Origin: Verrucomicrobiia bacterium
GTDB lineage: Bacteria > Verrucomicrobiota > Verrucomicrobiia > Limisphaerales > Pedosphaeraceae
Length of the DNA: 64,000 bases
Direction: 5' to 3'
NCBI GenBank assembly: GCA_036268055.1
Contig: DATAUW010000024.1
Coordinates: 62,001 to 126,000 of the forward strand
Positions 28,623 through 39,342 of this stretch are shown piece after piece. Positions within the stretch are counted from its first letter, which is position 1, and each line of letters begins with the position of its first letter. Position numbers and translations under genes: made by a program. The notes beneath the pieces were generated by a model. It was not told the origin of the DNA. It did no database searches and worked only from the letters and a program-made list of their open reading frames with translations.

Positions 28623-29264
28623 TTACTCCGCCGTCTTCGCTTCCGACCGCAATTTTCCCACTGCTTCCAACCGGTTTCGCACGTGCATTTTTTGGCAGAT
28701 GCTTTTTACATGGCTGCGCACGGTTTCAAAACCGATGTTCAACTGTTCCGCGATCTCTTTATAGAGATAGCCCAGCGCCAGCAGATTCAACACTTCGCGC
28801 TCCCGCAAAGTCAGGTTCTCAGTCTCGGTCGGTGAAGGCCCCAACGCATGAAAATGTTCCACCACTTTGTTCGCCACATGGCTCGACATCGGCGCTCCGC
28901 CTTTATAGACATCGCGAATCGCTGCCAACAATTCCGCCGGCGGACTCGACTTGATCAGATAACCGTTCGCGCCCGCCTTCAGCGCGGCAAAAATCCGTTT
29001 GCTGTCTTCATAGACCGTCACCATCACAATGTGCGTGGAGTGATCGTGCTTGCGAATCTCGGTTAAACATTCGATGCCCGACATTCCCGGCAGCTTGATG
29101 TCCATCAACACCACGTCCGGCTTGGCCACGAGAATTTGTGGCAAAGCTTCTTCTGCCGACGAATAAGCGCCGAGGCACTTGATATCCGCCGCCGTTCCCA
29201 AAATTTTCGTGAATTGCTTTCGCAATCCAGAATCGTCTTCCACCACCACTACGGATTTTTTCAT
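28623..29264 (-). CDS. NarL/LuxR-family response regulator
   Basis: The 213-residue protein has a receiver domain (about 1-120) with acidic pocket E9/D10/D11, phosphoacceptor Asp55 in DVVLMDIKLPG, and the conserved Lys of the YLIKSS segment. The C-terminal LuxR-type helix-turn-helix (about 143-205) shows LTLREREVLNLLALGYLYKEIAEQL in separated conserved blocks. The start codon lies 27 bases after the stop of the sensor kinase gene, so the two form a classical pair. Its targets are unknown. The divergent PEP-CTERM/LamG promoter and the convergent redox operon are both candidates from position. Confidence 0.93.
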   Translation of the reverse strand: MKKSVVVVEDDSGLRKQFTKILGTAADIKCLGAYSSAEEALPQILVAKPDVVLMDIKLPGMSGIECLTEIRKHDHSTHIVMVTVYEDSKRIFAALKAGANGYLIKSSPPAELLAAIRDVYKGGAPMSSHVANKVVEHFHALGPSPTETENLTLREREVLNLLALGYLYKEIAEQLNIGFETVRSHVKSICQKMHVRNRLEAVGKLRSEAKTAE

Positions 29265-29291
29265 AATGAGCCTTTCTGTGGCGGTGATTTC

Positions 29292-31022
29292 TCAAACGCC
29301 TTTTGAACCGTCTTGCGAACCATTCGGTCCCGATTTCCCGTCACCCGATCCAATCACCAACTTAAAATGAATCGTCGTCCCCTGCCCCGGCGAACTTTCA
29401 ATCGCGCAATTTCCACCCAGGCCTTCCAATCGCCGCTTCATATTTTTCAATCCGTGTCCGGCCGGCACGCCGGCCTGATCGAATCCGCATCCGTCGTCCT
29501 GAATGGACACATCGAATAATTTATCCGCGAAAGTGATACGCGCTGTCACGAGTGTGGCGCGCGCATGCTTGATGATATTATGTACCGCCTCGCGCGCTGC
29601 CATGCTGAAGTTATGCCGGATGCGGCTCGACACATTGATCTCCAGCGGCAATGGCGAGACATGGATGCGGCAGCGCAACTGCGCCTGCGTGCACATTTCG
29701 TTGATGGTTTGCCGCAGGTAATCTCCCATCGCATTAACATTGTCATTCTCCGGGTCCACCGCCCATACCGTTTCATAAAGCGCCGAGACCAAATCCCGCG
29801 ACACTAAATAAATCTGGTCAAACTCCGCGCGCGCCTTCTCCGACAAGGTTGTGTCCTTCTGCGCCATGCCGCTCATCATCGAGATCTGCGTTACCCGTGC
29901 GCCCAAATCGTCGTGGATGTCGCGCGCGATTCGCATGCGCTCCTCTTCGAGCGCGCGCTGTTGCTCCAGCAAAAACATCGCCCGCTGCATTCGCCGCGAA
30001 GTGTAGTATCGCACGCTCAGCGCCACGACCACGACCACCATCATTGCCATCGCTCCCCAGAACCACGGCGATTCCCAAAATGGCCGCGGCACCCGCACTG
30101 CCAATTCCGTCTTGCGTCCGGTTGGCTTCCCGAGAATCGTCACCTCCTCAACTTGAAAAACAAATTTCCCCGCTGGTAATGTTGGATAAACCGACGAATG
30201 GTCCCGGCTCTCGCCGATGGAATACATTTCGTTCCATTCCATCACCATATTATCATTGGGCATCACCCGCGGCGCGCTTTCCTTTGCGTTATGCCATTCG
30301 GCATGGCCGAATGGATCTTCGTCAATGATCGCCATCGCTTTGGTTTTCGGCGCGCTGCCGATCTCGACCACCTTCGCCATGCTCGGCCGCGTGCCGTCCG
30401 TCAGCCACGCATTGGTGGCCTGATTTATTCCTTCTTCATCCGCGTCCTCATCGAATGGCGAACGCAACAAAATCTTGGGCTTGCCGGAAGAAATTTTGGA
30501 AACGACCAAATGATCAATCACGTAAATCCCCAGCGTCGAAGGCGGCCCGGCTGAAGTGAACACCACTTGAAAATTTGAAGCGCCCGCCGGCACAGTCAAC
30601 GTCTCGCGCCGATGCGTTAGCGGCGAGCTTTCCAAACCTCCATTCCAGCCGGCGCTTTCTCCTCGCACTTTAAATTGCATTTGCTCCACCAGGTCACCCG
30701 CATCGTTACAAAATCGTACCGTGGCGAACATGTAACCACCGCCCATCTGCCAAGTGGAATCATAACCCGCCAATTTATAATTCAACCGCAGCCGCGGATC
30801 ATTCGTGCCGGAAGCCAGCCCAAAACGAAATTGAATTGCCAGCGGCGACGCGCCCAGGTTGATGCTGCTTCCCCGCTGCCATTGCAGGGATTTTCCATTG
30901 ACCTCAACTCCGTTGACCTCCACCGGATTTATCTCTTGCGCGAAGCCGCAGGTTACGCCCGCCAGCCACGCTCCCCAAAGCACGAGGATAATCGAAAGTC
31001 GAATCGTTATCCGGTGTTTCAT
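29292..31022 (-). CDS. NarL-type sensor histidine kinase with periplasmic beta-sandwich
   Basis: The 576-residue protein has a signal/first helix at the N-terminus (about 8-28), a periplasmic region of about 290 residues with beta-sandwich character, a second transmembrane helix (about 322-343), a short coiled coil, a HisKA_3 dimerisation domain with the phosphoacceptor His370 in ARDIHDDLG, and a HATPase_c domain with AREAVHNIIKHA (N box), DDGCGF and GHGLKNM. The periplasmic end PRPFWESPWFWG is typical of Y_Y_Y-bearing sensors in Bacteroidota and Verrucomicrobiota that respond to glycans, although no propeller precedes it here. It is followed at once by its response regulator and preceded by a GH35 gene, 94 bases away, which supports a sugar-sensing role. 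Confidence 0.9.
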   Translation of the reverse strand: MKHRITIRLSIILVLWGAWLAGVTCGFAQEINPVEVNGVEVNGKSLQWQRGSSINLGASPLAIQFRFGLASGTNDPRLRLNYKLAGYDSTWQMGGGYMFATVRFCNDAGDLVEQMQFKVRGESAGWNGGLESSPLTHRRETLTVPAGASNFQVVFTSAGPPSTLGIYVIDHLVVSKISSGKPKILLRSPFDEDADEEGINQATNAWLTDGTRPSMAKVVEIGSAPKTKAMAIIDEDPFGHAEWHNAKESAPRVMPNDNMVMEWNEMYSIGESRDHSSVYPTLPAGKFVFQVEEVTILGKPTGRKTELAVRVPRPFWESPWFWGAMAMMVVVVVALSVRYYTSRRMQRAMFLLEQQRALEEERMRIARDIHDDLGARVTQISMMSGMAQKDTTLSEKARAEFDQIYLVSRDLVSALYETVWAVDPENDNVNAMGDYLRQTINEMCTQAQLRCRIHVSPLPLEINVSSRIRHNFSMAAREAVHNIIKHARATLVTARITFADKLFDVSIQDDGCGFDQAGVPAGHGLKNMKRRLEGLGGNCAIESSPGQGTTIHFKLVIGSGDGKSGPNGSQDGSKGV

Positions 31023-31116
31023 GCGCAGGTTCTAACATTTTCCGCTTCGCATTCCAACTTTTACTCCTTCGCAATGCGCCCAGGCTTTTTGAAATGGTTC
31101 CCAGTTGCGAAAAACT

Positions 31117-33717
31117 TCATGGACTTTTCTGCGGGACGATCATCGGTGTCTTTGCATCCACCGTTTTTGAAACTCGTATCACTTCTCGGCTTGCCGCTTT
31201 CTCAATCACCAATTCCACTTGCGACGGCTTCTGTCCCGTTTCATCAAACACGGTCAAATCATTTTTCCCCGCCTTCAACCAGCACTCCGGAATATATAAC
31301 GAATCAATTTTAATTTTCTCCGGGTAGCGCCCAAGATCGCGCCCATTCACCCACATTGTCCCGCGCGAGAGCCCGTGGAAATTCACCCGCAAAATAGGAT
31401 GTGCTCCCAATTCACCCGGCGGCATGTAATTAAAATTCGCGTGATAAAACGTCGGCGCTCCCTTCGCATCCGCAATCTCACTCCACGATTTTATCGCGGC
31501 CAGATCCGTCTCCACTCCGCCGCGCATCGCCCAGCCCGGAATATCATTTCGCAAGCCGTCCATTTCCAATTTCTGCGACCCCCAAAGTCCCTTGTTGTTG
31601 AAATTATCCAGCGTTCCCAAATAACCGAACGCCTTGCTGCGCCCGTGATGCGAGGCAAACACGGCGATTGAATTTGTTCCCGCCGCAAAATCCGTTCGCG
31701 CCACATTCTTCTCTATCGTCACGTGCCGCCCGTTCACAAACACCTCCATGTTATCCGCGCCGTGCAACCGCAATGCCCCGCTCGCCGGCGACGGCACGTT
31801 CACGCTCGCGCGATACCACGCGAACGCGCTCGTGTCGCCATCCGCGCCCATCTGCGCCGGCCCCGGCGACCGTCTCCATTTTGAATCGTCGAACGCTGGC
31901 GATATTTCCCGCATCGCCGACATCTTCCAATTCGTCAATTCCGGCGCCGCCTTGCCGTCCAATTTCAAATCCGCCTTCACGCCCAGATGGAAGCTCTGCT
32001 CCCGCCCGCCAAACACCGCAACCTGCCCGCACGATGCCTGCCCGTACGGACGCTCAATCGTCACCGAAATCTTTTTCCCGTTCTCTTCGATGCCCTGCAC
32101 AAACTCCGGTCCACACACCACAAACTGCCGATTCGTCGCTCCGACAATCCAAGTGTACGCTGTCAAATCTCTGTTCAACGCCAGCACGCGAACACATTGT
32201 TTGCCCTGCTCCAGTTTGAATTCCTCCACGCCGTTCTTGGGAATCGTGATTTTTAAATTCAACCGATTCCCGTCAATCAACTCCGTCTGAAAATTTTTCG
32301 ACGCCCCCTTCCACATCCCTGCTTTCACGCCACCCTCGACCGATAAGCTCACGCGTCCCGTCTTCTCCGGTTGCCCATAAACCACCAAGGTCACCGTCTC
32401 GCCATTCCGCGCGATTGCCAGCACGGGTAACGTCGCCTCCACAACTTTCACACTGTCCGTCACACGAACATTTTGCGGCAGCGCGTACACACTCGATTGC
32501 GCCAGCTTCATTTCCTCACCGGATTTAAACGTCGCCGTAATTTCATTGGAACTCGAGTTCTGCACAAAAACCAATGTGCCCGCGCCACTGCGACTCTTCC
32601 GCGCCCCAATCACTTTCACACCCGTGCCTGTGGCGAAATCCGCGTAATCACCTCGCGCATCGCCGCCATTCGCGAGTATCTCAGGAAAACTCTGTGCAAG
32701 TTGGTTCGCACGCTTCATTATATAATAGGTCGGACGCAAATCCCCGCCCTGCCCGATCGCCGCGCCGTCGTCATAACTCGCTGCCATCTCGTCATTGTTC
32801 CACGTCTCAAAATCCGTCCCGCCGTGCAGCATGTAGAAATTATATCCGCCCCCGCCGTGCGCGAGGATCGTCCAGATCGCATTCTCAATCTCGTGATTCC
32901 GCTTTTCCGCCAGCGACCCGTAAGTATCGAACCATCCCGACCAGAATTCCGTCGTGATCCACGGATTCGTGCGCTTCTCGGGATCGAGATTGCCAGGCGT
33001 CGGCGCGGCGCCGTGATGCTGTCCGCTCATGAAGTGCGGCACATCAATCCCGAACTTCATTGCCTCGTCATTCAAATGCACGAAGTAAGGATCATTCGTC
33101 ACCACGCCCCAGCCCAGCGGATGCTCATTCTCTAATTGCACCAGCACGACATTTCCGCCGTGATCAATCTCGTGCTTCGCGACCATCGGCAAAATTTTTT
33201 CATACCAATGGTCGTTCCAGCTCAGCCACGCTGGATTATCACCGCGAACCTTGAACGGCGGCTTAAACTTCAGCCACACCGGGTAGCCGCCCGAATCCCA
33301 TTCCGCGCACACATACGGTCCAACGCGCACCATCGCGTATAATCCCATTTGCTGCGCCGTCTCCAAAAATTTTTCAAAATCCTTGTCGCCCGAAAAATCA
33401 AACTGGTTCTCCTGCACCTCGTGGAAATTCCAAAACGCATAAGTCTCCACGCCCGCAAAACTGGCCTGTTTCAATCGCAGCAACCGGTCTGCCCAAAGTT
33501 CGTGTGGCACGCGCGAATAGTGAATGGAGCCCGATGAAAAAAAGGTGCGCTGCCCGTTCATGGAAAACCCGGCGCCATCGAAATCAATGTAGGGTTTGAC
33601 CGCGTCCGTCAGCGGATACATCAAATCATTCTCCACCTTTTTAGGCTTTTCCTGTGCTGATGCAGCAACAACTAAAAACACCACGCCCCACGTGAGAAAA
33701 CGCCAAAGCCAATTCAT
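31117..33717 (-). CDS. GH35 beta-galactosidase, secreted
   Basis: The start at 33717 gives a signal peptide (MNWLWRFLTWGVVFLVVAAS) and 866 residues; the open frame upstream adds 38 non-signal residues and is not used. GH35 hallmarks: SSGSIHYSRVPHELWADRL (61-79), FWNFHEVQENQFDFSG, GPYVCAEWDSGGYPVWL, the acid/base Glu198 in QLENEH, and the nucleophile Glu257 in TTEFWSGWFDTYG. The C-terminal half holds beta-sandwich domains that include a galactose-binding-like fold (RLHGADNMEVFVNGRH). It should release terminal beta-galactose from plant or microbial polysaccharide in the periplasm or outside the cell. It lies 53 bases after the pseudopilin gene on the same strand. Confidence 0.92.
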   Translation of the reverse strand: MNWLWRFLTWGVVFLVVAASAQEKPKKVENDLMYPLTDAVKPYIDFDGAGFSMNGQRTFFSSGSIHYSRVPHELWADRLLRLKQASFAGVETYAFWNFHEVQENQFDFSGDKDFEKFLETAQQMGLYAMVRVGPYVCAEWDSGGYPVWLKFKPPFKVRGDNPAWLSWNDHWYEKILPMVAKHEIDHGGNVVLVQLENEHPLGWGVVTNDPYFVHLNDEAMKFGIDVPHFMSGQHHGAAPTPGNLDPEKRTNPWITTEFWSGWFDTYGSLAEKRNHEIENAIWTILAHGGGGYNFYMLHGGTDFETWNNDEMAASYDDGAAIGQGGDLRPTYYIMKRANQLAQSFPEILANGGDARGDYADFATGTGVKVIGARKSRSGAGTLVFVQNSSSNEITATFKSGEEMKLAQSSVYALPQNVRVTDSVKVVEATLPVLAIARNGETVTLVVYGQPEKTGRVSLSVEGGVKAGMWKGASKNFQTELIDGNRLNLKITIPKNGVEEFKLEQGKQCVRVLALNRDLTAYTWIVGATNRQFVVCGPEFVQGIEENGKKISVTIERPYGQASCGQVAVFGGREQSFHLGVKADLKLDGKAAPELTNWKMSAMREISPAFDDSKWRRSPGPAQMGADGDTSAFAWYRASVNVPSPASGALRLHGADNMEVFVNGRHVTIEKNVARTDFAAGTNSIAVFASHHGRSKAFGYLGTLDNFNNKGLWGSQKLEMDGLRNDIPGWAMRGGVETDLAAIKSWSEIADAKGAPTFYHANFNYMPPGELGAHPILRVNFHGLSRGTMWVNGRDLGRYPEKIKIDSLYIPECWLKAGKNDLTVFDETGQKPSQVELVIEKAASREVIRVSKTVDAKTPMIVPQKSP

Positions 33718-33770
33718 TTTTGCTTTAACAAAACCATGTAGAACCCGTTCGAACATCGCTGGGATTGTTC

Positions 33771-34625
33771 TCACGGCAACCTCGGCCGCTTGTTCGGCGC
33801 GGAAACCGCGTTCCAATAATATTGAGACCATAGATTATCCAGCATCGAATACTCAACATGACCATCCGTGCAAGCGATATTCACTCCGCCTTTGGGATAG
33901 GGCTGAGTGTTGAGCACATTTTTTGGAGCTGCCTTCGGACTTGAGATGCCGTGCCGCAGGATGCAAATACGATCCATCATATTATTATCTCCGTTGCCGC
34001 CGCCATCGTACAAATCCGTCGGCGGCGTGTCCGCGTTGCCATAGGAACTTGCGTTTCCGCTCGGCCAGCCGTCCGGCCACGTCCCATCTACAAACATAGG
34101 AGTCTGCGAGGGGAATTTCACCAAGTCCAATTTGCCGAACATTCCGGCTTTGCCGACATTCGCCTGCGGCGTCGAACCGTCCGCCAGATAATTCACCGCC
34201 GAACTTTTCGGGTCGAACAACCAGCCGTTCACAAAGTAACTCGCCGCGGCAATATTGCCGTTGCGCGACCACGCGTAAGCCGCCGTGCCCTGGCTCGGTG
34301 GTGCGCCCGGAGGCCAGTTGTTGGTTCCCGCCGCCGGGCAAACCTCATCTCCCGTCGCATTCGCGGAATAAGTCAAAATCGGAGTCACCCAATCATTATT
34401 AAAATCATATTGCAGCGGCCCATTGTCTTGTTCATACATGAATCCCGCCAGCGCCAGTTGCTTGATATTACTTCGGCACTTGATGTCCTGCGCTTTGCGC
34501 TTGGAAGACGCCAAAGCCGGCAGCAAAAGTCCCGCGAGAATGGCGATGATTGCGATAACCACCAGCAACTCGATCAAAGTAAAGCCAGTACAACGAATAG
34601 TAGACGGACTATTTTTTGTTTTCAT
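33771..34625 (-). CDS. Type II secretion/type IV pilin-like pseudopilin (PVC H-x-DG class)
   Basis: The 284-residue protein, with the start at 34625 preferred over 34649, has a prepilin leader and methylation site: [19 protein letters not shown], with cleavage after the Gly and Glu5 of the mature protein present. The C-terminus carries [11 protein letters not shown], the H-x-DG-type signature of the DUF1559-like pseudopilins that are greatly expanded in Planctomycetota and Verrucomicrobiota. These are thought to sit at the cell surface or in a secretion pseudopilus; individual roles are unknown. It is placed between GH2 and GH35 genes, as is common for this family in PVC carbohydrate loci. 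Confidence 0.9.
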   Translation of the reverse strand: MKTKNSPSTIRCTGFTLIELLVVIAIIAILAGLLLPALASSKRKAQDIKCRSNIKQLALAGFMYEQDNGPLQYDFNNDWVTPILTYSANATGDEVCPAAGTNNWPPGAPPSQGTAAYAWSRNGNIAAASYFVNGWLFDPKSSAVNYLADGSTPQANVGKAGMFGKLDLVKFPSQTPMFVDGTWPDGWPSGNASSYGNADTPPTDLYDGGGNGDNNMMDRICILRHGISSPKAAPKNVLNTQPYPKGGVNIACTDGHVEYSMLDNLWSQYYWNAVSAPNKRPRLP

Positions 34626-34671
34626 ACAGTGTAGAATTTTCATTGGCAATATTCGTAGTTAGTCCCGCTCA

Positions 34672-37600
34672 TCATTGTATTCGCAACATATAGAATTGCG
34701 TCGCGTTCGATGAATTGACCGAGTTCGTAAAATTAAAGCCTCCGGAGGAATCAAATAAGTTCGTGGCCAGAATTTGCCACCTAATCACCGGCAGCAACAA
34801 ATTGGTCGTCATCAGCACCAGGTATCCCATCCCGGGGATGCCGTTGTTCCCGGTGAACACCAGCGCCGAACCCGAATTCGATACGTGGCCGATTACCGGT
34901 GACAATACTGGGGTGACGACGCTGGCTTGCGGCGAATTCTCGCTCTCGCCATTGGCATTCAAAGCGGTGACCACATAATAATAAATCGTGCCGTTCAATA
35001 ACCCGCTATTCGTGAAACTGAGGCTCGTCAAGTTGCTTCCCACCATGACGTAAGGGCCGCCCGCCACAGTAGAAACCTTCAAATTATAGCCGGTCGCTCC
35101 ACTGACCGCCGACCAATTCAGAACCGACTGTCCCGGCCCAACGCTGGCGGTTAATTGCGCCGGCGGCGCTGGTACCGAAGTTATGTTACCGAAGAAAAAA
35201 TCTAACTCTCCCGTATAAAGGCCAGTCGCGGTATTCATCTGTCCCGCTGGCCCCAGATTTCCTGCTGTATTAAATTTTTCTCCGATCGGCGTGATCCCAT
35301 TTAAAAACGAAAGCGTGCCCGATGGATAAGCCACATTCACGTTGGCGTTGTCGGTATTTGGCGGTGTAAGCAATCGAAAAAATAAATTGGAAGTCGCAGT
35401 CGCAACCGTGATGGGTCTTTCCGTCGTCTGTAAGGTGGCCCAATAAAGCTGCCCGTGATAGCCTTCAAACTCGGGATAATTCCATTGACTGGTCGTAGGC
35501 AAACCCACCTGCGCCGCGTAATTCGTGGATTGCCCTGTCCACGTATAATTGAATGCTTTGGTATGTCCGAAGATTTCCTGCCCGCGCAGCCGGTTTTTGT
35601 AAACCCGATACGGCCCCTGCCCTACCCAATTCATGGCCGTCACTTTATTGCTGGGATAGTCAAACGTGATCCCCATCCAATTTTGCAATCCGGTGGAAGT
35701 ATAGCGATAGGACAATTTCAACCAACCGTCCGACCGCAACGTCCACTGAAATCCATTCGCCGCGCTGGTGATGTCATTCACGAGCACGATGTAGTTCGTG
35801 CCATCAAAATAATTCGTGATGCTGCTTACCGTCCAAACCGTGCCGTCTGCGGGACGTGGACCATTGGCGAACGAAACCGCCTGATTGGAAACTGTAAGAC
35901 TATTCAACACCCCGCTGGAGCCGTTAAAATGGAATATGCGCGGCCCGTTTGTCACAATGATTTCCGATCCATTATTGATCGCGGAAATAGCCGGTGCTCC
36001 TTGCGTCGGCGTTCCGACAATCCGATCGCGAATTTGCGTCACTGATCGCAAAGGCCACGTCCACGTATAGATATTTCGCCCGAACGGGTCGGTGGCTGTG
36101 AGCCGGAGCGCATCGTAATTAGTCCATGCGCCTGGAAAAGCTTTCAGGCTGATCGTGCCGGTGGTCTGTGGCGCAAGAGCCGGCCCGGCGAACGCTCCAC
36201 TATCTACGGAAACAAGAAAACCACCCGTAAGCGCGTTTGTGCTGAACGCGCTCGCCGAATCATTCGCACCCGGGAGCGCGCCAAGCTGCCAGTCAAATGT
36301 GCATTGGCTCAAATCGGTAAAATCAAAACGATTTGAAATTGCGAGCGTCCCGTTGAAAGAGGTCAAACTCGGCGCGCCCACTTGCACCGGGCTATAGACC
36401 GCTTTGTAAGTATAATAGCTTGCCTCTTTTTCCCGAAACGGCCCCATCACGCCATCCGGCGCGGACTGTCCTTTGACATCCATGATGCCGCCTTGATCCG
36501 TGCGGATTTGCCCGCTATCCGCGAATACCCACTCGAACATTCCAATGCCATTGGGTGCCGTGCGCATGGCATCCCAAAACTCCTGCAAACTAGCCCCGCC
36601 CGCACCGTCATAGAGGCCATGCAAAACTTCGGTGCAGGAATAAGCCATCTTGCCCGAACCCAGGCTGCCTGTGAATCCGCTATAAGAAGGATAGTGGTCA
36701 TCCTTCACGTTGTTGAACGTGCTTTGTGGACGATTGATATGCCGGTTCTGCGGGTCCCAGATCGCATAGACATTCGTCGCTCCAGTGCCATTATTGTCAA
36801 CGGTGGTATTCCATCCCGATTCATTGCCATTATCCCAGGCAATAATGCACGGATGGTTCACATCCCGCACCACCAACTCCTTCACCAAATTGGACGCCAC
36901 CGAATTATCATAGGCAGCTTCCCACCCGGTAAGTTCATCATAGACATAGATGCCTAGACGATCGCATTCGTCCATGAACCCCTTGCTCGGCGGATAATGC
37001 GTCATGCGAATCGCGTCCAGATTCATGTCCTTGATCAAAGCCAGATCGAGATCCGACTGCCCAAGGCTGCTGGTGCGTCCGGTGGTCGGCCACTCCTCAT
37101 GATGGCAAATGCCGCGCAACACTACTTTTTTGCCATTGATGAAGTAACCCTGGCCGCTGACAAACGTAATGGTGCGAAATCCGATCTGATTGGTCAGCGT
37201 ATGAACGACCTGGTTGTTCGTATCCAGAAGCTGAACAGTTAAAGTATAAAGATTGGGAAATTCCGCCGACCAGGTATTCGGCTGGGGCAAATTCGCGGAA
37301 AGAAAAATATTGCTTGATCCACTCGCGACGGGAGCCGAAAACGCCGCGCCTAATTGCACATTGTTTGAATCCGTCACGAACGCGTTCACCGAATAGTTGG
37401 CGTAGGCGTCTCCCAAATAAGCATTCACCGTGATTTGTCCATTCGCTTGCGGGTTTACGGCAACGCGATCAATGTATGCTGCCGGGTTGGCTTGCAAATA
37501 GACCGGGCGGAAAATGCCGCTGAAATCCCAAAAATCCCCCTTCTCTTCCGCTTTCACAATCGAGGCGTTTTGCGACCACCTTCTCGCCGTCACTCGCAAC

Positions 37601-39300
37601 ACATTGGTCGCGGCTCCAGGCACGACATTCGCAGTCACATCATATTTGAACTCATAGAATCCTCCCTGATGCGTCGGCCCCACTGACTGCCCATTCACCG
37701 TGACCGAGGTATCCGTGAAAACGCCTTCAAACACTAAAAAAATCTTCCGGCCTGCCCACGCCGAAGGGACGGAAAAAGTATAACCATAAATTCCGGTTTC
37801 CGAATTGGATACCGAGCCGTTATTTCCGTAATTGTAAGTTCCAAATCCCTGAGTCTCCCAACACGACGGAACCGCGATATTCGTGGCCACTCCCGCCAAA
37901 CGTCCGCTGGTCACCATGAAGTTCCATTGAACCGTATTGTCTTTGTCCGTCCCCGATAAGTATTGAATCTGGCTCGTCGCTTCGGGCGTTTGCGTGACAA
38001 AAGACTGAGAGGGAGTCGCAAAAACGGTTCCCTCTGAATTAGCAGCCTGCGCCGTGTAATAATAGGTTGTGTTGGTAAGCAAGTTGAACGCGGTGTAACT
38101 AAAACTGCCGCCTTGCGTTCCCAAACCGACGCTCTTAGTCCACGCGGCAGGGTTTGTCCCTCCGTCGCTTGTGCCATAATAAATAGTAACATTCGGGACT
38201 TCATTCCCCGTTGAAATAATGCGGCCATTCAAGGTCGCACTCGTTCCCTGCACGTTCGACACCGGCAAGTTCACGAGCGCCGGCGCAGTAGTCACAGCCG
38301 CGCCTATCGTCAAAGTATTCGTGCCGGAAGGATCCACCACATTTTTGTTGGTAGTCAGGGCATTAATTTGGCTGGCCGTATAACTATTGCCTTTAGTAAG
38401 AGCAACGCCATCTATGCTTGCAGCGGCAAAACTCATGTTGTTATCAAGCAATAAAACGCTATTCGCATCTTGTATCACCAGGGTCGCCGCGAAGTCATTG
38501 AATGGAACCGTTGCGTCAAACTGGGCCGGACCGTCCACGCCGTTGGTGCCGGCTCCTCCCGCAATGGTAATGGTATTGCTGGCTCCCAACGCCCCCGGCG
38601 CGCCAGCTTGCAGCCAACCAGCCGTTACCGTCATGTTTCCCTGATAAGCATTGTTGGAATTGGCAAATACAAAGTTCGCATAATTTGTGGCCGGAGGTTC
38701 GCTGGTGCCGTCCGCATTGAACGCCATGATCGCATTTCCCAGCGTCAAATTATTTGTGCCGGAGAGAGGCCCAGTGAAGATATAGGCGCGCACGCCCGAG
38801 GCCGCACCGGAACTTAGGCTGTTCGCCGTCAATCCATCTTGCGCCGCCCAGATAAACGAATCTGCAACTACGCTGACCGGCCCGCTGATCACCGCGATCA
38901 CGTCATCGCCATTGGCCAGGTTGCCGCCGCTAAGAATTAATCCATTGGAACCGAAACTATAAAAATCAGTATCAGCTTCAATGCTGGCATCACTCTGGCC
39001 ATCGCCCTTGAGACGCGTATAAGCGCCCGCGTCGAGTTGTAATGAATCACCAGTAAAAGGCTGGTTGGTGCTGCTGTTGGGCGAGCGCAGCAACGCGCCA
39101 TTTAAGGCTTCGTAACTATTGCCCACGCTCGGCACAACTCCTCCGGGATTCCAAATGGCTTGATTCCAATTTTGTCCCGTGGTTTCGCTGGCACCGGTTG
39201 TGAAAGCCGCCGCTAAACCTAATCGGCAGGATAAAAGAATTCCCACCACCAGCGGCGTCAACCAATGCCTGTTGCCGCCGCCGGCGCTGGAAACCTTCAT
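34672..39300 (-). CDS. Giant secreted GH2 beta-galactosidase-like protein
   Basis: The protein has 1542 residues from the start at 39300 (signal MKVSSAGGG..LGLAAAF); the upstream extension to 39393 is not signal-like. Residues about 33-325 are a module shared with the PEP-CTERM gene and the divergent LamG gene. A fibronectin-III-like domain follows (about 337-435), then GH2 sugar-binding and sandwich domains (about 442-700) and the GH2 barrel from about 712 (NGKKVVLRGICHHEEWPTTG), with the acid/base Glu827 in NGNESGW and a likely nucleophile near residue 888 in SCTEVLHG. C-terminal beta domains and a second FN3-like domain (about 1377-1460) end the protein. It should hydrolyse a beta-galactoside or related beta-glycoside outside the cell. 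Fusion of a GH2 core with this N-terminal module is unusual. Confidence 0.88.
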   Translation of the reverse strand: MKVSSAGGGNRHWLTPLVVGILLSCRLGLAAAFTTGASETTGQNWNQAIWNPGGVVPSVGNSYEALNGALLRSPNSSTNQPFTGDSLQLDAGAYTRLKGDGQSDASIEADTDFYSFGSNGLILSGGNLANGDDVIAVISGPVSVVADSFIWAAQDGLTANSLSSGAASGVRAYIFTGPLSGTNNLTLGNAIMAFNADGTSEPPATNYANFVFANSNNAYQGNMTVTAGWLQAGAPGALGASNTITIAGGAGTNGVDGPAQFDATVPFNDFAATLVIQDANSVLLLDNNMSFAAASIDGVALTKGNSYTASQINALTTNKNVVDPSGTNTLTIGAAVTTAPALVNLPVSNVQGTSATLNGRIISTGNEVPNVTIYYGTSDGGTNPAAWTKSVGLGTQGGSFSYTAFNLLTNTTYYYTAQAANSEGTVFATPSQSFVTQTPEATSQIQYLSGTDKDNTVQWNFMVTSGRLAGVATNIAVPSCWETQGFGTYNYGNNGSVSNSETGIYGYTFSVPSAWAGRKIFLVFEGVFTDTSVTVNGQSVGPTHQGGFYEFKYDVTANVVPGAATNVLRVTARRWSQNASIVKAEEKGDFWDFSGIFRPVYLQANPAAYIDRVAVNPQANGQITVNAYLGDAYANYSVNAFVTDSNNVQLGAAFSAPVASGSSNIFLSANLPQPNTWSAEFPNLYTLTVQLLDTNNQVVHTLTNQIGFRTITFVSGQGYFINGKKVVLRGICHHEEWPTTGRTSSLGQSDLDLALIKDMNLDAIRMTHYPPSKGFMDECDRLGIYVYDELTGWEAAYDNSVASNLVKELVVRDVNHPCIIAWDNGNESGWNTTVDNNGTGATNVYAIWDPQNRHINRPQSTFNNVKDDHYPSYSGFTGSLGSGKMAYSCTEVLHGLYDGAGGASLQEFWDAMRTAPNGIGMFEWVFADSGQIRTDQGGIMDVKGQSAPDGVMGPFREKEASYYTYKAVYSPVQVGAPSLTSFNGTLAISNRFDFTDLSQCTFDWQLGALPGANDSASAFSTNALTGGFLVSVDSGAFAGPALAPQTTGTISLKAFPGAWTNYDALRLTATDPFGRNIYTWTWPLRSVTQIRDRIVGTPTQGAPAISAINNGSEIIVTNGPRIFHFNGSSGVLNSLTVSNQAVSFANGPRPADGTVWTVSSITNYFDGTNYIVLVNDITSAANGFQWTLRSDGWLKLSYRYTSTGLQNWMGITFDYPSNKVTAMNWVGQGPYRVYKNRLRGQEIFGHTKAFNYTWTGQSTNYAAQVGLPTTSQWNYPEFEGYHGQLYWATLQTTERPITVATATSNLFFRLLTPPNTDNANVNVAYPSGTLSFLNGITPIGEKFNTAGNLGPAGQMNTATGLYTGELDFFFGNITSVPAPPAQLTASVGPGQSVLNWSAVSGATGYNLKVSTVAGGPYVMVGSNLTSLSFTNSGLLNGTIYYYVVTALNANGESENSPQASVVTPVLSPVIGHVSNSGSALVFTGNNGIPGMGYLVLMTTNLLLPVIRWQILATNLFDSSGGFNFTNSVNSSNATQFYMLRIQ

Positions 39301-39342
39301 GCAGGTTTCAATTTTCGACTTAGATTCTGTTTGAAAACACCC